Positions 1-9,924 are shown, counted from the first letter of the stretch. The stretch: 64,000 nucleotides of DNA from Burkholderiaceae bacterium (GCA_019234815.1 JAFALA010000068.1:1-64000), one strand, 5' to 3'. Program-made: numbers and translations. The notes: a model not told the origin generated them from the letters alone.

Positions 1-662
1 GCATTGGCCATGCGGCAGCGCTGGATGTCGCAGGCTGTGGGCAAGGTGGACCGGTATTCGACGACCGAGCGGAACTGTCGCGCGTCCCTTAGATAACAGG
101 ATTCGCCTTTGCCGTTGTTGTAGTAGGACGTCACGTCCACGCAGCGGCGCGAATGCGCCATCAAGCCGTACAGGTGGCCCATCTCGTGGGAGATCACCAT
201 CTGCAGGGTTTGCGTGGCGTCGTAGCCGGGGTTTCTCTCGCGCAGCAGTTGGAAGGCGGCCGGGCTCAGCGACAGCGTGCGCGCCGTCAGGTTGGCCAGC
301 CCGAAATTGCCGCGGCTGTCGGCGCTGTTCCATTGCACGAGCACGCTGCCCGCCGGTGTGTGGGCTGGGTCGGTCTCGCGCAAGACCTTGCCCGCAATGC
401 CGCAGGCCGACCAGGCCTTGGCGGCCGCTTGCAGCTTGCCTAGCACCAGGCCTTCAGAAAACCATGCAGGAGCGCCTTGGTGCCGATACACCAACACCAC
501 GGGCGAGCTGATGGCCTTGCGATCGACACCATCGCCCCAGGTGCTCACTTCGCCAGGCCGGCATTGCGCGATCTCGTCGTCGCGGGTCGTGGCCTCGGCC
601 CCGGCGCCGGCCAGGGCCAGCGCGACGGTCAGGACGAGGACGGGAAAAGACGCGAGGCGCAT
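1..662 (-). CDS. Secreted zincin-like metalloprotease, incomplete (C-terminus runs off the left edge)
   Basis: Manual minus-strand translation from ATG at 662: MRLASFPVLVLTVALALAGAGAEATTRDDEIAQCRPGEVSTWGDG...MVISHEMGHLYGLMAHSRRCVDVTSYYNN...; signal peptide and HExGH zincin motif; open to window edge so absent from the ORF track. Confidence 0.8.
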   Translation of the reverse strand, partial: MRLASFPVLVLTVALALAGAGAEATTRDDEIAQCRPGEVSTWGDGVDRKAISSPVVLVYRHQGAPAWFSEGLVLGKLQAAAKAWSACGIAGKVLRETDPAHTPAGSVLVQWNSADSRGNFGLANLTARTLSLSPAAFQLLRERNPGYDATQTLQMVISHEMGHLYGLMAHSRRCVDVTSYYNNGKGESCYLRDARQFRSVVEYRSTLPTACDIQRCRMAN

Positions 663-786
663 GAGGACGATCCGATAATGGCTGGCTCCGATGATGCCGT
701 ATTGGGTCTGCCTGCAAGCTCAATGTAAGGCTGCCAACACGGCGTTTCATTCTCGTTCCCCCGCTTCAGGCGGGATCCAGCCCTTG

Positions 787-2742
787 ATGACAGAAGACGT
801 TTTTGAGCCCTTGGGCTTCATCCCCTCCAGCGAGCAGCGTGCCATCCAACTGGCCCGCTTGCGTCACATCGTGGTTGAGGCCAACGCAGGAGCGACCAAG
901 ACCACCACGCTGGCGCTGCGCATGGCGCAAGCCCTGCATCGCGGCGCGGAACCTGAGCGTCTGCTGGGCCTGACCTACACGCAAGGCGCTGTCGATGCCT
1001 GGCGCGCGGCATTGCTGCGAATGGGTGTGGGCGCGTCCGTGGCGCGGCGCTTGAGACTGATGACTTTCGACGATTTCAGCACCGCCTGCCTGCAGGGGCT
1101 GGAGGGTCCGGGCTGCCAGAAGTTTGCCGCGCCGGAGCAGCTCAAGCCCAGCGTGCTGGATGCCATGGACTGGGCCCAGACCCGGGTTGAGGAGCGCTTT
1201 CCCCAGGAACTGACGCTGCAGGGGCCCGGCGCCGTGGAGAGCCTGCTGCGCAGCTTCGCCGTGCTCAAGGGTTGCATGAGCCTGGCTGACGAGGCGGGCG
1301 CACGGGCTTGGACGCCTGAGTCCGCCCAGGAGATGGGGCTGGACTATGCAACGCTGCGGGTCTTCCAGGCCCACGAGCAGATTCGACGTGGCGAGCATCC
1401 CGACCGTCCGGAGTTCCGTGCACCTGGCGATGCGACCTACGATTTGGCGCTCTTGCTCAAAGCCGATGAGCCGAGCTTCGACCCTCGGTCCGCACTGGCA
1501 CAAGGCCAGCATCTCGTGCTGGTCGACGAAATGCACGACACCAACCGCGCCATGTTCACGGTACTGGCGGGCTTGCTGGCCGCCAACCCGCGTGCCGGCT
1601 TTGTTGGCGTGGGTGACCGCGATCAGGTCATCCATTCGGGCGCCGGCGCCGATGCGGCCTTCATGGGCCGAAGTTTCGATCAGGAGATCGGACCCGCCAC
1701 GCGCATGCCTTTGAGCCTCAGTTTTCGATTCGGGCCTGCGGTGGCGCAGGCGGCGGGCCGCTTGGCGCGCAAGCCCTATGCGGCCACGCAGCAGGCGGCA
1801 ACGGATGTGCGATTGATTCCGTATGCCGACCCGCCGAGCCTGTATCGAGATCTGGTGGCGCGCATCCAGCGCCGCGAGGGGCTGGCGCCCGATGCCGCGC
1901 TGTCCGATATCGCCGTGCTGGTCCGCCAGCCCGACGCCTCCATCCCGCTGGAGAATCATTTGCTGCAACGGGGCGTGGACTACCGCACCGTGGGCTTCAA
2001 CAGTTATTTGCAGCGCCCTGAAACGCTGTTGCTGCGCGCGTTGATTCATCACGCCCGGCGCGAGTTCCATGTGGTCGAGAGGCCGGCCGCACGGCTCGCC
2101 ATGCTGCAGGCGCTGATGCTGTTTTCGGGCGCACAGATTGAAGGCTTGACGCAATCGGGTGCCGCCGGCGCGCAAGCCCAGTTGCGCGTGATGGAGGAGG
2201 TGTCGCGCGAGCCCACGGCGCACTGCGACTTCATCGACAACCAGATCCTGCGCAACGCAGTGCCCGAGGTGCGGGCCTGCCTGCAGGGGGCGCTGCACTT
2301 GGTCGAGCAAGACGATCTGCCGCAGTTCTGCGCGAAGCTGCTCTCCCAACTACGGCCCCGCTGGCTGGCTGCGCGTTTTCTGGTGCGTCAAGAGGATGTG
2401 GCGCAGACCCACGCCAATCTGCAGCGCCTGCTGGACTTCGCCGCCGAGGCCGACAGCATCGAGGCCTTTGCCCGCGTGACCCACATGCTCGAACTGCGCC
2501 AGCAGACCATGGGCGGCAAGCAGGCCCTGGTCCTGTCCAGCATCGAAGCGGCCAAGGGTCTGGAGTTCGATCATGTGATGCTGCCCGCATTGAACCAGGG
2601 CGAATTCGCCATCGGCGGCGACAGCCCTGAAAACCGCAATCTGCTCTACGTCGCCATGACCCGCGCGCGTCGCTGCCTCAGCGTGTTCTACCAGTCCGAC
2701 CGCCCCAGCGCCTACCTGCGCGACGCGGGCCTGTTGAGTTGA
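787..2742 (+). CDS. UvrD/REP-family ATP-dependent helicase-like protein
   Basis: VVEANAGATKTTTLALR (P-loop-like), LVDEMHDTNRAMF (Walker B), SSIEAAKGLEFDHVMLP and NLLYVAMTRARRCL (C-terminal SF1 motifs); ATG at 787 preferred over the upstream ORF start. Confidence 0.85.
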   Translation: MTEDVFEPLGFIPSSEQRAIQLARLRHIVVEANAGATKTTTLALRMAQALHRGAEPERLLGLTYTQGAVDAWRAALLRMGVGASVARRLRLMTFDDFSTACLQGLEGPGCQKFAAPEQLKPSVLDAMDWAQTRVEERFPQELTLQGPGAVESLLRSFAVLKGCMSLADEAGARAWTPESAQEMGLDYATLRVFQAHEQIRRGEHPDRPEFRAPGDATYDLALLLKADEPSFDPRSALAQGQHLVLVDEMHDTNRAMFTVLAGLLAANPRAGFVGVGDRDQVIHSGAGADAAFMGRSFDQEIGPATRMPLSLSFRFGPAVAQAAGRLARKPYAATQQAATDVRLIPYADPPSLYRDLVARIQRREGLAPDAALSDIAVLVRQPDASIPLENHLLQRGVDYRTVGFNSYLQRPETLLLRALIHHARREFHVVERPAARLAMLQALMLFSGAQIEGLTQSGAAGAQAQLRVMEEVSREPTAHCDFIDNQILRNAVPEVRACLQGALHLVEQDDLPQFCAKLLSQLRPRWLAARFLVRQEDVAQTHANLQRLLDFAAEADSIEAFARVTHMLELRQQTMGGKQALVLSSIEAAKGLEFDHVMLPALNQGEFAIGGDSPENRNLLYVAMTRARRCLSVFYQSDRPSAYLRDAGLLS

Positions 2743-2754
2743 GCTCAGAATTTC

Positions 2755-2782
2755 TTGAAGGAAGAAAAAAGTCCGCTATACT
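2755..2782 (+). promoter_or_regulatory. sigma70-like promoter for tRNA-Thr
   Basis: TTGAAG-16 nt-TATACT, about 45 nt upstream of the tRNA. Confidence 0.55.
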
Positions 2783-2826
2783 AGCGAGCTTCGCTACTGC
2801 AGCTTTTTTTGAAGCGCAGACAGCGT

Positions 2827-2902
2827 GCCGGTGTAGCTCAGTCGGTAGAGCAGCTCATTCGTAATGAGAAGGTCGGGTGTTCGATTCATCTCTCCGGCAC
2901 CA
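2827..2902 (+). tRNA. tRNA-Thr(CGT)
   Basis: GCCGGTGTAGCTCAGTCGGTAGAGCAGCTCATTCGTAATGAGAAGGTCGGGTGTTCGATTCATCTCTCCGGCACCA; cloverleaf with encoded CCA, anticodon CGT. Confidence 0.93.
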
Positions 2903-3556
2903 ATAAAAACAAGCACTTAGCCTCGGATGACCTCCGGGGCTTTGTTGTTTTGGGACTGCTTTTGGGCAATCTGTAGGCAACTTTGCAGATTCAGACGCCC
3001 ATTCAATGGCAACCGTGAAACGACCTACTTGCGGTCTGGACGTTGCACCAGTCTTCTGGGCATGACAACTCGCGGCCTGGGCTTCTCGACCTCACCGAAC
3101 GCGCCACAGCAAACCGCCTCATAGTGCGCCCGCTCAAGGATCCCCCGACCTCCCTTACCAAGAATGGCTCGGAAGAATCCTCGCCGATGCAATTCGCGCA
3201 GTTGGTCGGATGCCAACGCCGGTTGATTCTTCTGAGGGACCAACGATCAAAGTAAACAACGGCGCAGGCGGCGATTCGCCAATGCGGACTGCCTCGACTT
3301 TCAACATGTAAAACTGCGCGCTGTTGCTTTCGTTGAGCCATGTAACTTTGAGCATTTTGATGTTCGGGTACAAAAGCTGGCAAATTGATGCTGATCAAGG
3401 ACGACAAACAGCTCGCGTTCAAACTATGTATGGGAAGAACCCTGGTACATAAGGCTTTTCGTGACTGTCGATTGACGAAGTCATCAGTAAGTGATTTTGA
3501 ATGAGCGGCGTAACGCCGGCCAAGCCAAACATACTGGATATTGATTGGATCAAGTC

Positions 3557-5839
3557 ATGCGCACGCTCCCGATCAATGCAGCGCTCTTGGGCATCGCAGC
3601 AGCCTCACTGACAGCCGGCGCCTTACTGGCATGGGCTGGCCATCTATATGTTGGTCACCTGTTGTGGGCGCTTGGCGCGTTACCGGCACTTGGCGTGGTG
3701 CTCTACGACATTGCGGGTTCATTGTTTCGCCGCGAAGCCGGTATTGATGTACTGGCTGCCATCGCGATGGTTGGTGCAGTCCTGCTAGGCGAATACCTGT
3801 CTGCAAGCGTAATCGCTGTCATGTTTTCCAGTGGTCAGTTACTCGAAAGTTATGCGCAAGCACGCGCCAGTCGGGAAATGTCAGCCTTGTTGTCCAGGGC
3901 ACCACGCAGCGCGATTCGGATCGAGGGTGACACGTTGGTTAACGTCAATCTGAACGAGGTTCGCGTCGGTGATCGACTATTGGTGAGATCGGGCGACACG
4001 GTAGCCGTCGATGGCGTAGTTGAATCTCTGGCGGCCACGCTTGATGAGTCGGTACTGACCGGCGAGTCTGTACCAATTGAGCGGCACGAGGGCGATGGAC
4101 TGCGCAGCGGCGCGATCAATGCAGGTGCGCCATTCGAGTTGCTGGCGACAGAAACAGCCGAGCGCAGCACATTTGCCGGTATCGCCAGACTGGTAGAGTC
4201 GGCGCGTTCATCGCGATCACCTGCTTCTAGGCTCGCAGATCGATATGCGCTCTGGTTCGTACCCTTGGCACTTGGGGTGGCCCTATTCGCCTGGCTAGTC
4301 AGCCGCGACCCTTTGCGAGCGTTGGCCGTGGTGGTCGTAGCCACGCCTTGCCCTTTAATTCTCGCAGTACCTGTTGCACTCGTTTCAGGTATGTCGAATT
4401 GCGCCAAACGTGGAATCTTGGTCAAGGGCGGTGCCGCGCTTGAAGGACTTGCAGAGGCTAGTGTGCTGTACTTTGACAAGACCGGCACATTGACCGGTGG
4501 ACAAGCGCGGCTCGTGCACGTCGAAACCAAGGCAGGTATCGATCAAGCCAAGGTACTCTCCGTCGCGGCTTCGCTAGATCAGGTTTCTGCGCATGTGACA
4601 GCTGCTGCCATCGTCGCCGCTGCACGCGAGCGTCACCTGCGGCTATCAATGCCGACCAATGTACACGAGGAGCCGGGCGCGGGGCTGACGGGGGTCATTG
4701 ATGGCGAGCTTGTCATGGTTGGAACCTTCCGTTTTGTATGCGGAACATTGGCAGCACCCGCCTGGAGCGCAAGATTTCAGTCGGCAGTCGGAGACGATGG
4801 CGGGTCTGCGGTGTTTGTTGCAAAAGCAGGAGAGGTAATTGGCGCTTTGCACCTGGCAGATCAGATTCGTACTGAAACACCCCGCGCATTGCGCATGCTC
4901 AGGCAAGTAGGAATTGCGCGCATGATCATGCTCACCGGAGACCGGCACGATGTGGCTAACGCAATCGGATCGTCAATTGGCGTAGACGAAATCCGGGCCG
5001 AACTCGACCCAGAAGGCAAACTCCGCGCGCTGGCTGAATTGCCATCCAGCACGATTTCGATCATGGTCGGTGACGGCGTGAATGATGCCCCGGCACTGGC
5101 TGCTGCCGGTGTCGGCGTAGCGATGGGGGCACGAGGCGCGGCCGCATCATCGGAGGCCGCAGATGTTGTGTTGCTAGTTGACCGTCTCGATCGACTTGCG
5201 GAGGCGGTCCACCTAGCCAAGGCTTCTCGAAATATTGCGACCCAGAGTGTCGCGCTGGGCATGGGACTATCGCTGTGCGCCATGGTGGTTGCGGCAGCGG
5301 GTTATCTGACACCAGTCTATGGTGCGGCTTTCCAAGAAGTAATTGACGTACTTGCAATCGCGAATGCATTGCGAGCACTGCGCGTGGCGCCCTTGCGCGT
5401 CAGCCGTAAACGATTGTCCGAACGGGAGTCAAAACAGCTGCGTAGCGAACATGAACAGCTGGCACCAATTCTTGATCGCATGTCCTACCTCGCTGATCAG
5501 ATTCTGGCCATGCCAATTGAAGATGCAGTGCCTGCTCTATTTCAATTGGATGAATTGCTTGTCGATGAGCTACTACCTCACGAGAAGGCCGACGACATCG
5601 AGCTCTATCCCAAGGTTGCCGGATTACTCGGTGGGGATGATCCCATGGCATCGCTAAGCCGCTCGCATCGCGAAATTTTCAACTTTGCGCGACGCTTTCA
5701 TCGTGTCGTACATGCCATGTCTGACGCAAAGCCAGACGAAGCAACTATGCGAGAGGTTCAACGAACGTTGTATGGGCTTGATGCCATCGTTCGACTGCAC
5801 TTCGCTGAAGAGGAAGAACTTTTTCTGACTTTGAGCTAG
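3557..5839 (+). CDS. Heavy-metal P1B-type ATPase with C-terminal hemerythrin-like domain (P1B-5-like)
   Basis: TGES, DKTGTLTGG, GDGVNDAPALAAAGVGVAMG; TM motif ATPCPLILAVPVA; C-terminal H/HxxxE pattern LLPHEKADDIELYPK...SRSHREIFNFARRFHRVVH...IVRLHFAEEEELF; ATG at 3557 (TTG at 3545 possible). Confidence 0.92.
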   Translation: MRTLPINAALLGIAAASLTAGALLAWAGHLYVGHLLWALGALPALGVVLYDIAGSLFRREAGIDVLAAIAMVGAVLLGEYLSASVIAVMFSSGQLLESYAQARASREMSALLSRAPRSAIRIEGDTLVNVNLNEVRVGDRLLVRSGDTVAVDGVVESLAATLDESVLTGESVPIERHEGDGLRSGAINAGAPFELLATETAERSTFAGIARLVESARSSRSPASRLADRYALWFVPLALGVALFAWLVSRDPLRALAVVVVATPCPLILAVPVALVSGMSNCAKRGILVKGGAALEGLAEASVLYFDKTGTLTGGQARLVHVETKAGIDQAKVLSVAASLDQVSAHVTAAAIVAAARERHLRLSMPTNVHEEPGAGLTGVIDGELVMVGTFRFVCGTLAAPAWSARFQSAVGDDGGSAVFVAKAGEVIGALHLADQIRTETPRALRMLRQVGIARMIMLTGDRHDVANAIGSSIGVDEIRAELDPEGKLRALAELPSSTISIMVGDGVNDAPALAAAGVGVAMGARGAAASSEAADVVLLVDRLDRLAEAVHLAKASRNIATQSVALGMGLSLCAMVVAAAGYLTPVYGAAFQEVIDVLAIANALRALRVAPLRVSRKRLSERESKQLRSEHEQLAPILDRMSYLADQILAMPIEDAVPALFQLDELLVDELLPHEKADDIELYPKVAGLLGGDDPMASLSRSHREIFNFARRFHRVVHAMSDAKPDEATMREVQRTLYGLDAIVRLHFAEEEELFLTLS

Positions 5840-5871
5840 GGGCTGATCACCGTGAACAGTGAGACGCCCGT

Positions 5872-7074
5872 TCATGAGCGGCACATCCTCACGATCAACG
5901 CAGCACCGGCAGACACCGTGCTGAGCCCCACAACCCCCATCCAGCCGGCGCTCGCAAGCACCAGGCTGCCCAGCGCCGCGCCGCTGGCCATGCCGATGAA
6001 CATGCCGGTGAACAGCAGGGCGTTGAGGCGGCTGCGTGCTGCGGGGTCGATGCCGTAGACCAGCGTCTGGTGCGCCACCAGGGTGGCCTGGACGCCGAAG
6101 TCGAAGCCTACTGTGGCGGCAACGATCAGGCCGATCTGCGCTTCACTCGGCAGCAGGAGACCCAGGCCCATGATGGCGAAGGAGGCCATCGCCAGACCGG
6201 TGCCCAGCCGTGTCACCAGTTCCGGGCCGCGGCGGTCGGCCAAGCGGCCGGCCAGCGGCGCGGCCAGTGCGCCGGCGGCGCCGGCCAGTCCGAACGCGCC
6301 TGCGACAGCGCTGCCAAAGTGGAATTGCTCATGGAGCATCACGGCCAGCGTCGACCAGAAGGCGCTGAAGCCGAGGGCCAGCAGCCCTTGCGCCCAGGTG
6401 GCGCGGCGCAGAGGCGGATGCATGGCCCACAGCTTCGCCAGCGAGTTCATGAGGTGGCGGTAGTTCATGCGGGTGCTCGGGTGGAAGCGCGGCAGGCCCT
6501 GCCAGGCCATCAGGCCGAACACGGCGACCAGGCCGGCGGCCAGTTCGTAGACGCAGCGCCAGCCCCAGCGCTCGGCGATGAAGCCGCTGGCCACGCGCGA
6601 GAGCAGGATGCCCAGCAGCAGGCCCGTCATGACGGTGCCGACGATTTTTCCGCGCTGTGCCTCGGGCGCCAGCGTGGCGGCGGCCGGCACGATGTCTTGG
6701 GCCATGGTGGCGGCGAGGCCGACGACCAGGCTGGCTGCCAACAGGGCAGGGAGTCCGGGCGCGAGTCCGCTGATCAGCAAGGCAAGGGCCAGCAGGGCGG
6801 ACTTGATCAGGATGATGGTGCGGCGGTCGTGGCGGTCGCCCAGCGGCGCCAGCAGCAGGATGCCCAGCGCATAGCCCAGTTGGGTTAGGGTGGGGATGAA
6901 GCCGGCGGAACGCGCGGAGGCGTTCATGTCGCTCGACAGGACGCCGAGGATGGGCTGGCTGTAGTAGATCGACGCCACCGCCATGCCGGCACCGCCGGCC
7001 AAAAGCATGACCAGCGGACGGGAGAGTTCCGCGTGCCGGTGCAGGCCGGCCTGGGCGTTGGAAATCGCATTCAT
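5872..7074 (-). CDS. MFS transporter
   Basis: 12-TM MFS-like protein (SIYYSQPILGVL, APLGDRHDRRTIIL); start chosen at MNAISNAQAG. Confidence 0.88.
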   Translation of the reverse strand: MNAISNAQAGLHRHAELSRPLVMLLAGGAGMAVASIYYSQPILGVLSSDMNASARSAGFIPTLTQLGYALGILLLAPLGDRHDRRTIILIKSALLALALLISGLAPGLPALLAASLVVGLAATMAQDIVPAAATLAPEAQRGKIVGTVMTGLLLGILLSRVASGFIAERWGWRCVYELAAGLVAVFGLMAWQGLPRFHPSTRMNYRHLMNSLAKLWAMHPPLRRATWAQGLLALGFSAFWSTLAVMLHEQFHFGSAVAGAFGLAGAAGALAAPLAGRLADRRGPELVTRLGTGLAMASFAIMGLGLLLPSEAQIGLIVAATVGFDFGVQATLVAHQTLVYGIDPAARSRLNALLFTGMFIGMASGAALGSLVLASAGWMGVVGLSTVSAGAALIVRMCRS

Positions 7075-7166
7075 ATCAAGCACCTTGGATGGAATGCGTT
7101 CATTCTTGCTGGACATGAAAATCTTTGGTAGAACGCCAAGATGCAATACAGTTATGCGCATTACGA

Positions 7167-8126
7167 ATGAGCAAGGCGGCACCGACAGGACTCGACAGGC
7201 TGGAGCTGATGCAGACCTTCGTCCGCATCGTTGAAGCCGGAAGCCTCAGTGCGGCCGCCCGCCAGATGGCGAGCACGCAGCCGACGATCAGCCGCCGCCT
7301 GATGTGGCTGGAGCAGACGCTGGGGCTCAAGCTGCTGCAGCGCTCTACCCACGCCATGAAGCTCACCGAGGACGGCGAGCGCTGCTACGCCCACGCCAAG
7401 ACGCTTCTGGAGGCCTGGAGCGCGGTCGAGTCCGATCTGCGCGGTGCCAAGGACACGCCGCGCGGGCATCTGCGGGCGATCGCGCCGCATGCCTTCGGCC
7501 AGCATCTGCTGGTGGAGCCCCTGGCCGAATTCCTGCGCGAGAACCCGGAAGTCACGGTCGACTGGATGCTGCTGGATCGGCAAGTCGACTTCATCGCGGA
7601 GGGGATCGATTGCGCGATTCGCGTCGGCGCGGTCGAGGAGCCGGGCGTGGTCGCGGTGCGTCTGGGCGAGGTGCCGCGCATCCTGGTCGCGGCGCCAGGG
7701 CTGTGGGGTGCGGGCGATCCGCCCAGCCGTCCGGAAGAATTGGCGCGCCTGCCGTGGCTGGCGCTCACGCAGTTCTATCGCAATGAAATCAAGCTCAGGC
7801 AGGTCGACGGGGCTCGCATCGAGACCCTCGCCATCCAGCCGCGCATGTGCACGGACAACCTCTACGCCGCGCGCTCCGGCGTGCGCAGCGGCATTGGCGC
7901 GGCGCTGGTCTCGGCATGGCTGGTGGCGGACGACCTGGCCAGCGGGCAGCTGTGCCAGTTGGCGCCGGACTGGGAAGCGTCGCCGCTGCCCGTGCACCTG
8001 ATCTATCCGTATGCAAGGATCTATCCGGCCCGGCTGCGCGAGTTCATTGCGGTCATGAAACGGGCCACGCCCAATATCCCTGGCATGCGGCCGCCGACGC
8101 CGTCCATGACGTCAACCCTGATGTAG
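7167..8126 (+). CDS. LysR-family transcriptional regulator
   Basis: MQTFVRIVEAGSLSAAARQMASTQPTISRRLMWLEQTLGLKLLQRS helix-turn-helix; divergent from the MFS gene. Confidence 0.92.
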   Translation: MSKAAPTGLDRLELMQTFVRIVEAGSLSAAARQMASTQPTISRRLMWLEQTLGLKLLQRSTHAMKLTEDGERCYAHAKTLLEAWSAVESDLRGAKDTPRGHLRAIAPHAFGQHLLVEPLAEFLRENPEVTVDWMLLDRQVDFIAEGIDCAIRVGAVEEPGVVAVRLGEVPRILVAAPGLWGAGDPPSRPEELARLPWLALTQFYRNEIKLRQVDGARIETLAIQPRMCTDNLYAARSGVRSGIGAALVSAWLVADDLASGQLCQLAPDWEASPLPVHLIYPYARIYPARLREFIAVMKRATPNIPGMRPPTPSMTSTLM

Positions 8127-8147
8127 AACGGTCGGCCCCAATGAGGG

Positions 8148-9077
8148 TCAGGCCGCCTGCCGCCTCTGCCACAAGGCCTGCAGCAGGGGCTGCACCTGCG
8201 GCAGCAGTTGCACGCCCAGCATGCTGAAGAAGATCAGGCCGCAGCCCAGCAGGCCGCTTTCATTCAGGCGGTCGCCCATGAAGACGTAGCCGAAGCCGGC
8301 CGCGAACAGGGTTTCGGACGAGAGGATGATGGCCGCGTCCGCCGCATGCGCGTAGCGTTGCGCCACCACCTGGCCCGTGAAGGCTACGCCGACCGACATC
8401 ACGCCGGTGTAGAGCAGCGGCTGCGCGGCGGCCTGCAGTCCTTGCAGGCTGATGGGCTCGAACAGCAGCGCCCAGGCCAGGGCCAGCATGCCGCAGGTCA
8501 GGAACTGGCCGCCGGCCACCAGGAAGGGCGCGTTCATGCGGTCGGCCACCCGGCCCACCATCAGCACGTGCACGGTCCAGGGCAGGGCCGAGAAAATGAC
8601 CCAGAGGTCGCCCGTCCCGATTTGAAGCTCCTTGGCGCCTGAGAGCAGGAAGGCGCCCAGCAGGCAGCACAGCGCGCCGGGCCAGACCGACCAGTGCGGC
8701 AAATGACGGAACAGCAGCCAGCCCAGCACCGGCACCAGCGGCACGTACAGGGCGGTCAGGAAGCCGGCGTTGGTGACGGTGGTGGTCTGGATGCCGATCT
8801 GCTGCATGGCGGCGCCCAGGGTCAACAGGCAGCCCAGGCCGGCAATCTTGAGCGCCTCGCGCGCCCCCCAGACATGCTGGTGCAACTGTTGCAAGTGGGC
8901 CTGCGCGCGCCATTCCTTCCACATCAGCGGCGACACCACCAGGGCGCCGATCAGGAAGCGGACTCCGGTGAAGGTCATAGGGCCGACGTGCGCCATGCCG
9001 TGGGCCTGGGCGACAAAGGCCGAACCCCAGATCAGGGCAACGACGATCAGCAGCAGGTTGGCTTGGATGCGGGTCAT
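8148..9077 (-). CDS. EamA/DMT-superfamily transporter
   Basis: MTRIQANLLLIVVALIWGSAFVAQ...; repeated EamA-type TM segments. Confidence 0.88.
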   Translation of the reverse strand: MTRIQANLLLIVVALIWGSAFVAQAHGMAHVGPMTFTGVRFLIGALVVSPLMWKEWRAQAHLQQLHQHVWGAREALKIAGLGCLLTLGAAMQQIGIQTTTVTNAGFLTALYVPLVPVLGWLLFRHLPHWSVWPGALCCLLGAFLLSGAKELQIGTGDLWVIFSALPWTVHVLMVGRVADRMNAPFLVAGGQFLTCGMLALAWALLFEPISLQGLQAAAQPLLYTGVMSVGVAFTGQVVAQRYAHAADAAIILSSETLFAAGFGYVFMGDRLNESGLLGCGLIFFSMLGVQLLPQVQPLLQALWQRRQAA

Positions 9078-9150
9078 GGCGTGGGCCGTACAACAAAAAA
9101 GGGCGGTGGCCCACGAAAAGCCGCGATTTTACCGGGCCTAGAATTCCCCC

Positions 9151-9924
9151 ATGAATTCCCTGCGTGATCGCGTGCTGGAGCCCTTGCTGACGGCCGACCC
9201 CATCCGAAAGGCGGCCTTGACGCAAGACTTGGCGCTGGATGGTCCCATAGGCGCCGAGCGCCAGATCGAGGCGCCGCCCGGCATTCCCGGCCGGCCTGAG
9301 CATCCGCAACTGGTGCCTCATACCCAGCTCAAGGCCTATTCGATGCGCACGGTGGAGGGGCAGGCGGCGCTCGTGCATTCCATCGCGCACATCGAGCTCA
9401 ACGCGATCGACCTGGCGCTGGACATCGTCTGGCGCTTCGCCGGCATGCCCGAGGCTTTCTATCTGGACTGGGTCCGTATTGCCAAGGAGGAGGCGCTGCA
9501 CTTCACCCTGCTGCGCAATCATCTGGTGAGCCTGGGTTTCGACTACGGCTCGTTCCAGGCCCACAAGGCGCTGTGGGACATGGCCGAGCGCACGCAGGGC
9601 GACATCCTGGCCCGCATTGCCCTGGTGCCGCGCACGCTGGAGGCGCGCGGCCTGGACGCTTCGCCGGCGGTCAAGAACAAGCTGCTGGGCGTGGGCGACA
9701 AGAAGGCGGCCGCGATTCTGGATGTGATCCTGGGCGACGAAATCGGCCATGTGGCAGCGGGCAACCGCTGGTACAACTTTGTCTGCGAGGCCCGCGGCCT
9801 GGACCCGGTCGGCACCTATGCCGCGCTGGTCAAGCAATACGACGCGCCCAAGCTGCGCGCGCCTTTCAACCTGGAGGCGCGCCGCGCCGCCGGGTTCACC
9901 GAAGCCGAACTGCAGGCCTTGTAA
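9151..9924 (+). CDS. DUF455-type ferritin-like protein
   Basis: HSIAHIELNAIDLALDIVWRF...EEALHFTLLRNHL...DEIGHVAAGNRWY. Confidence 0.82.
   Translation: MNSLRDRVLEPLLTADPIRKAALTQDLALDGPIGAERQIEAPPGIPGRPEHPQLVPHTQLKAYSMRTVEGQAALVHSIAHIELNAIDLALDIVWRFAGMPEAFYLDWVRIAKEEALHFTLLRNHLVSLGFDYGSFQAHKALWDMAERTQGDILARIALVPRTLEARGLDASPAVKNKLLGVGDKKAAAILDVILGDEIGHVAAGNRWYNFVCEARGLDPVGTYAALVKQYDAPKLRAPFNLEARRAAGFTEAELQAL

Noticed and set aside
3003-3422. Short ORFs between tRNA-Thr and the P-type ATPase as genes
   Set aside because: Overlapping short frames on both strands with no recognisable motif or good SD; more like decayed sequence.
5840-5880. Right-hand attachment site (repeat of tRNA-Thr 3' end)
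   Set aside because: No match to TTCGATTCATCTCTCCGGCACCA seen around the ATPase 3' flank.
7075-7166. LysR operator in the MFS/LysR intergenic region
   Set aside because: Only a weak CTTGG/CCAAG inverted pair; not enough to call a site.
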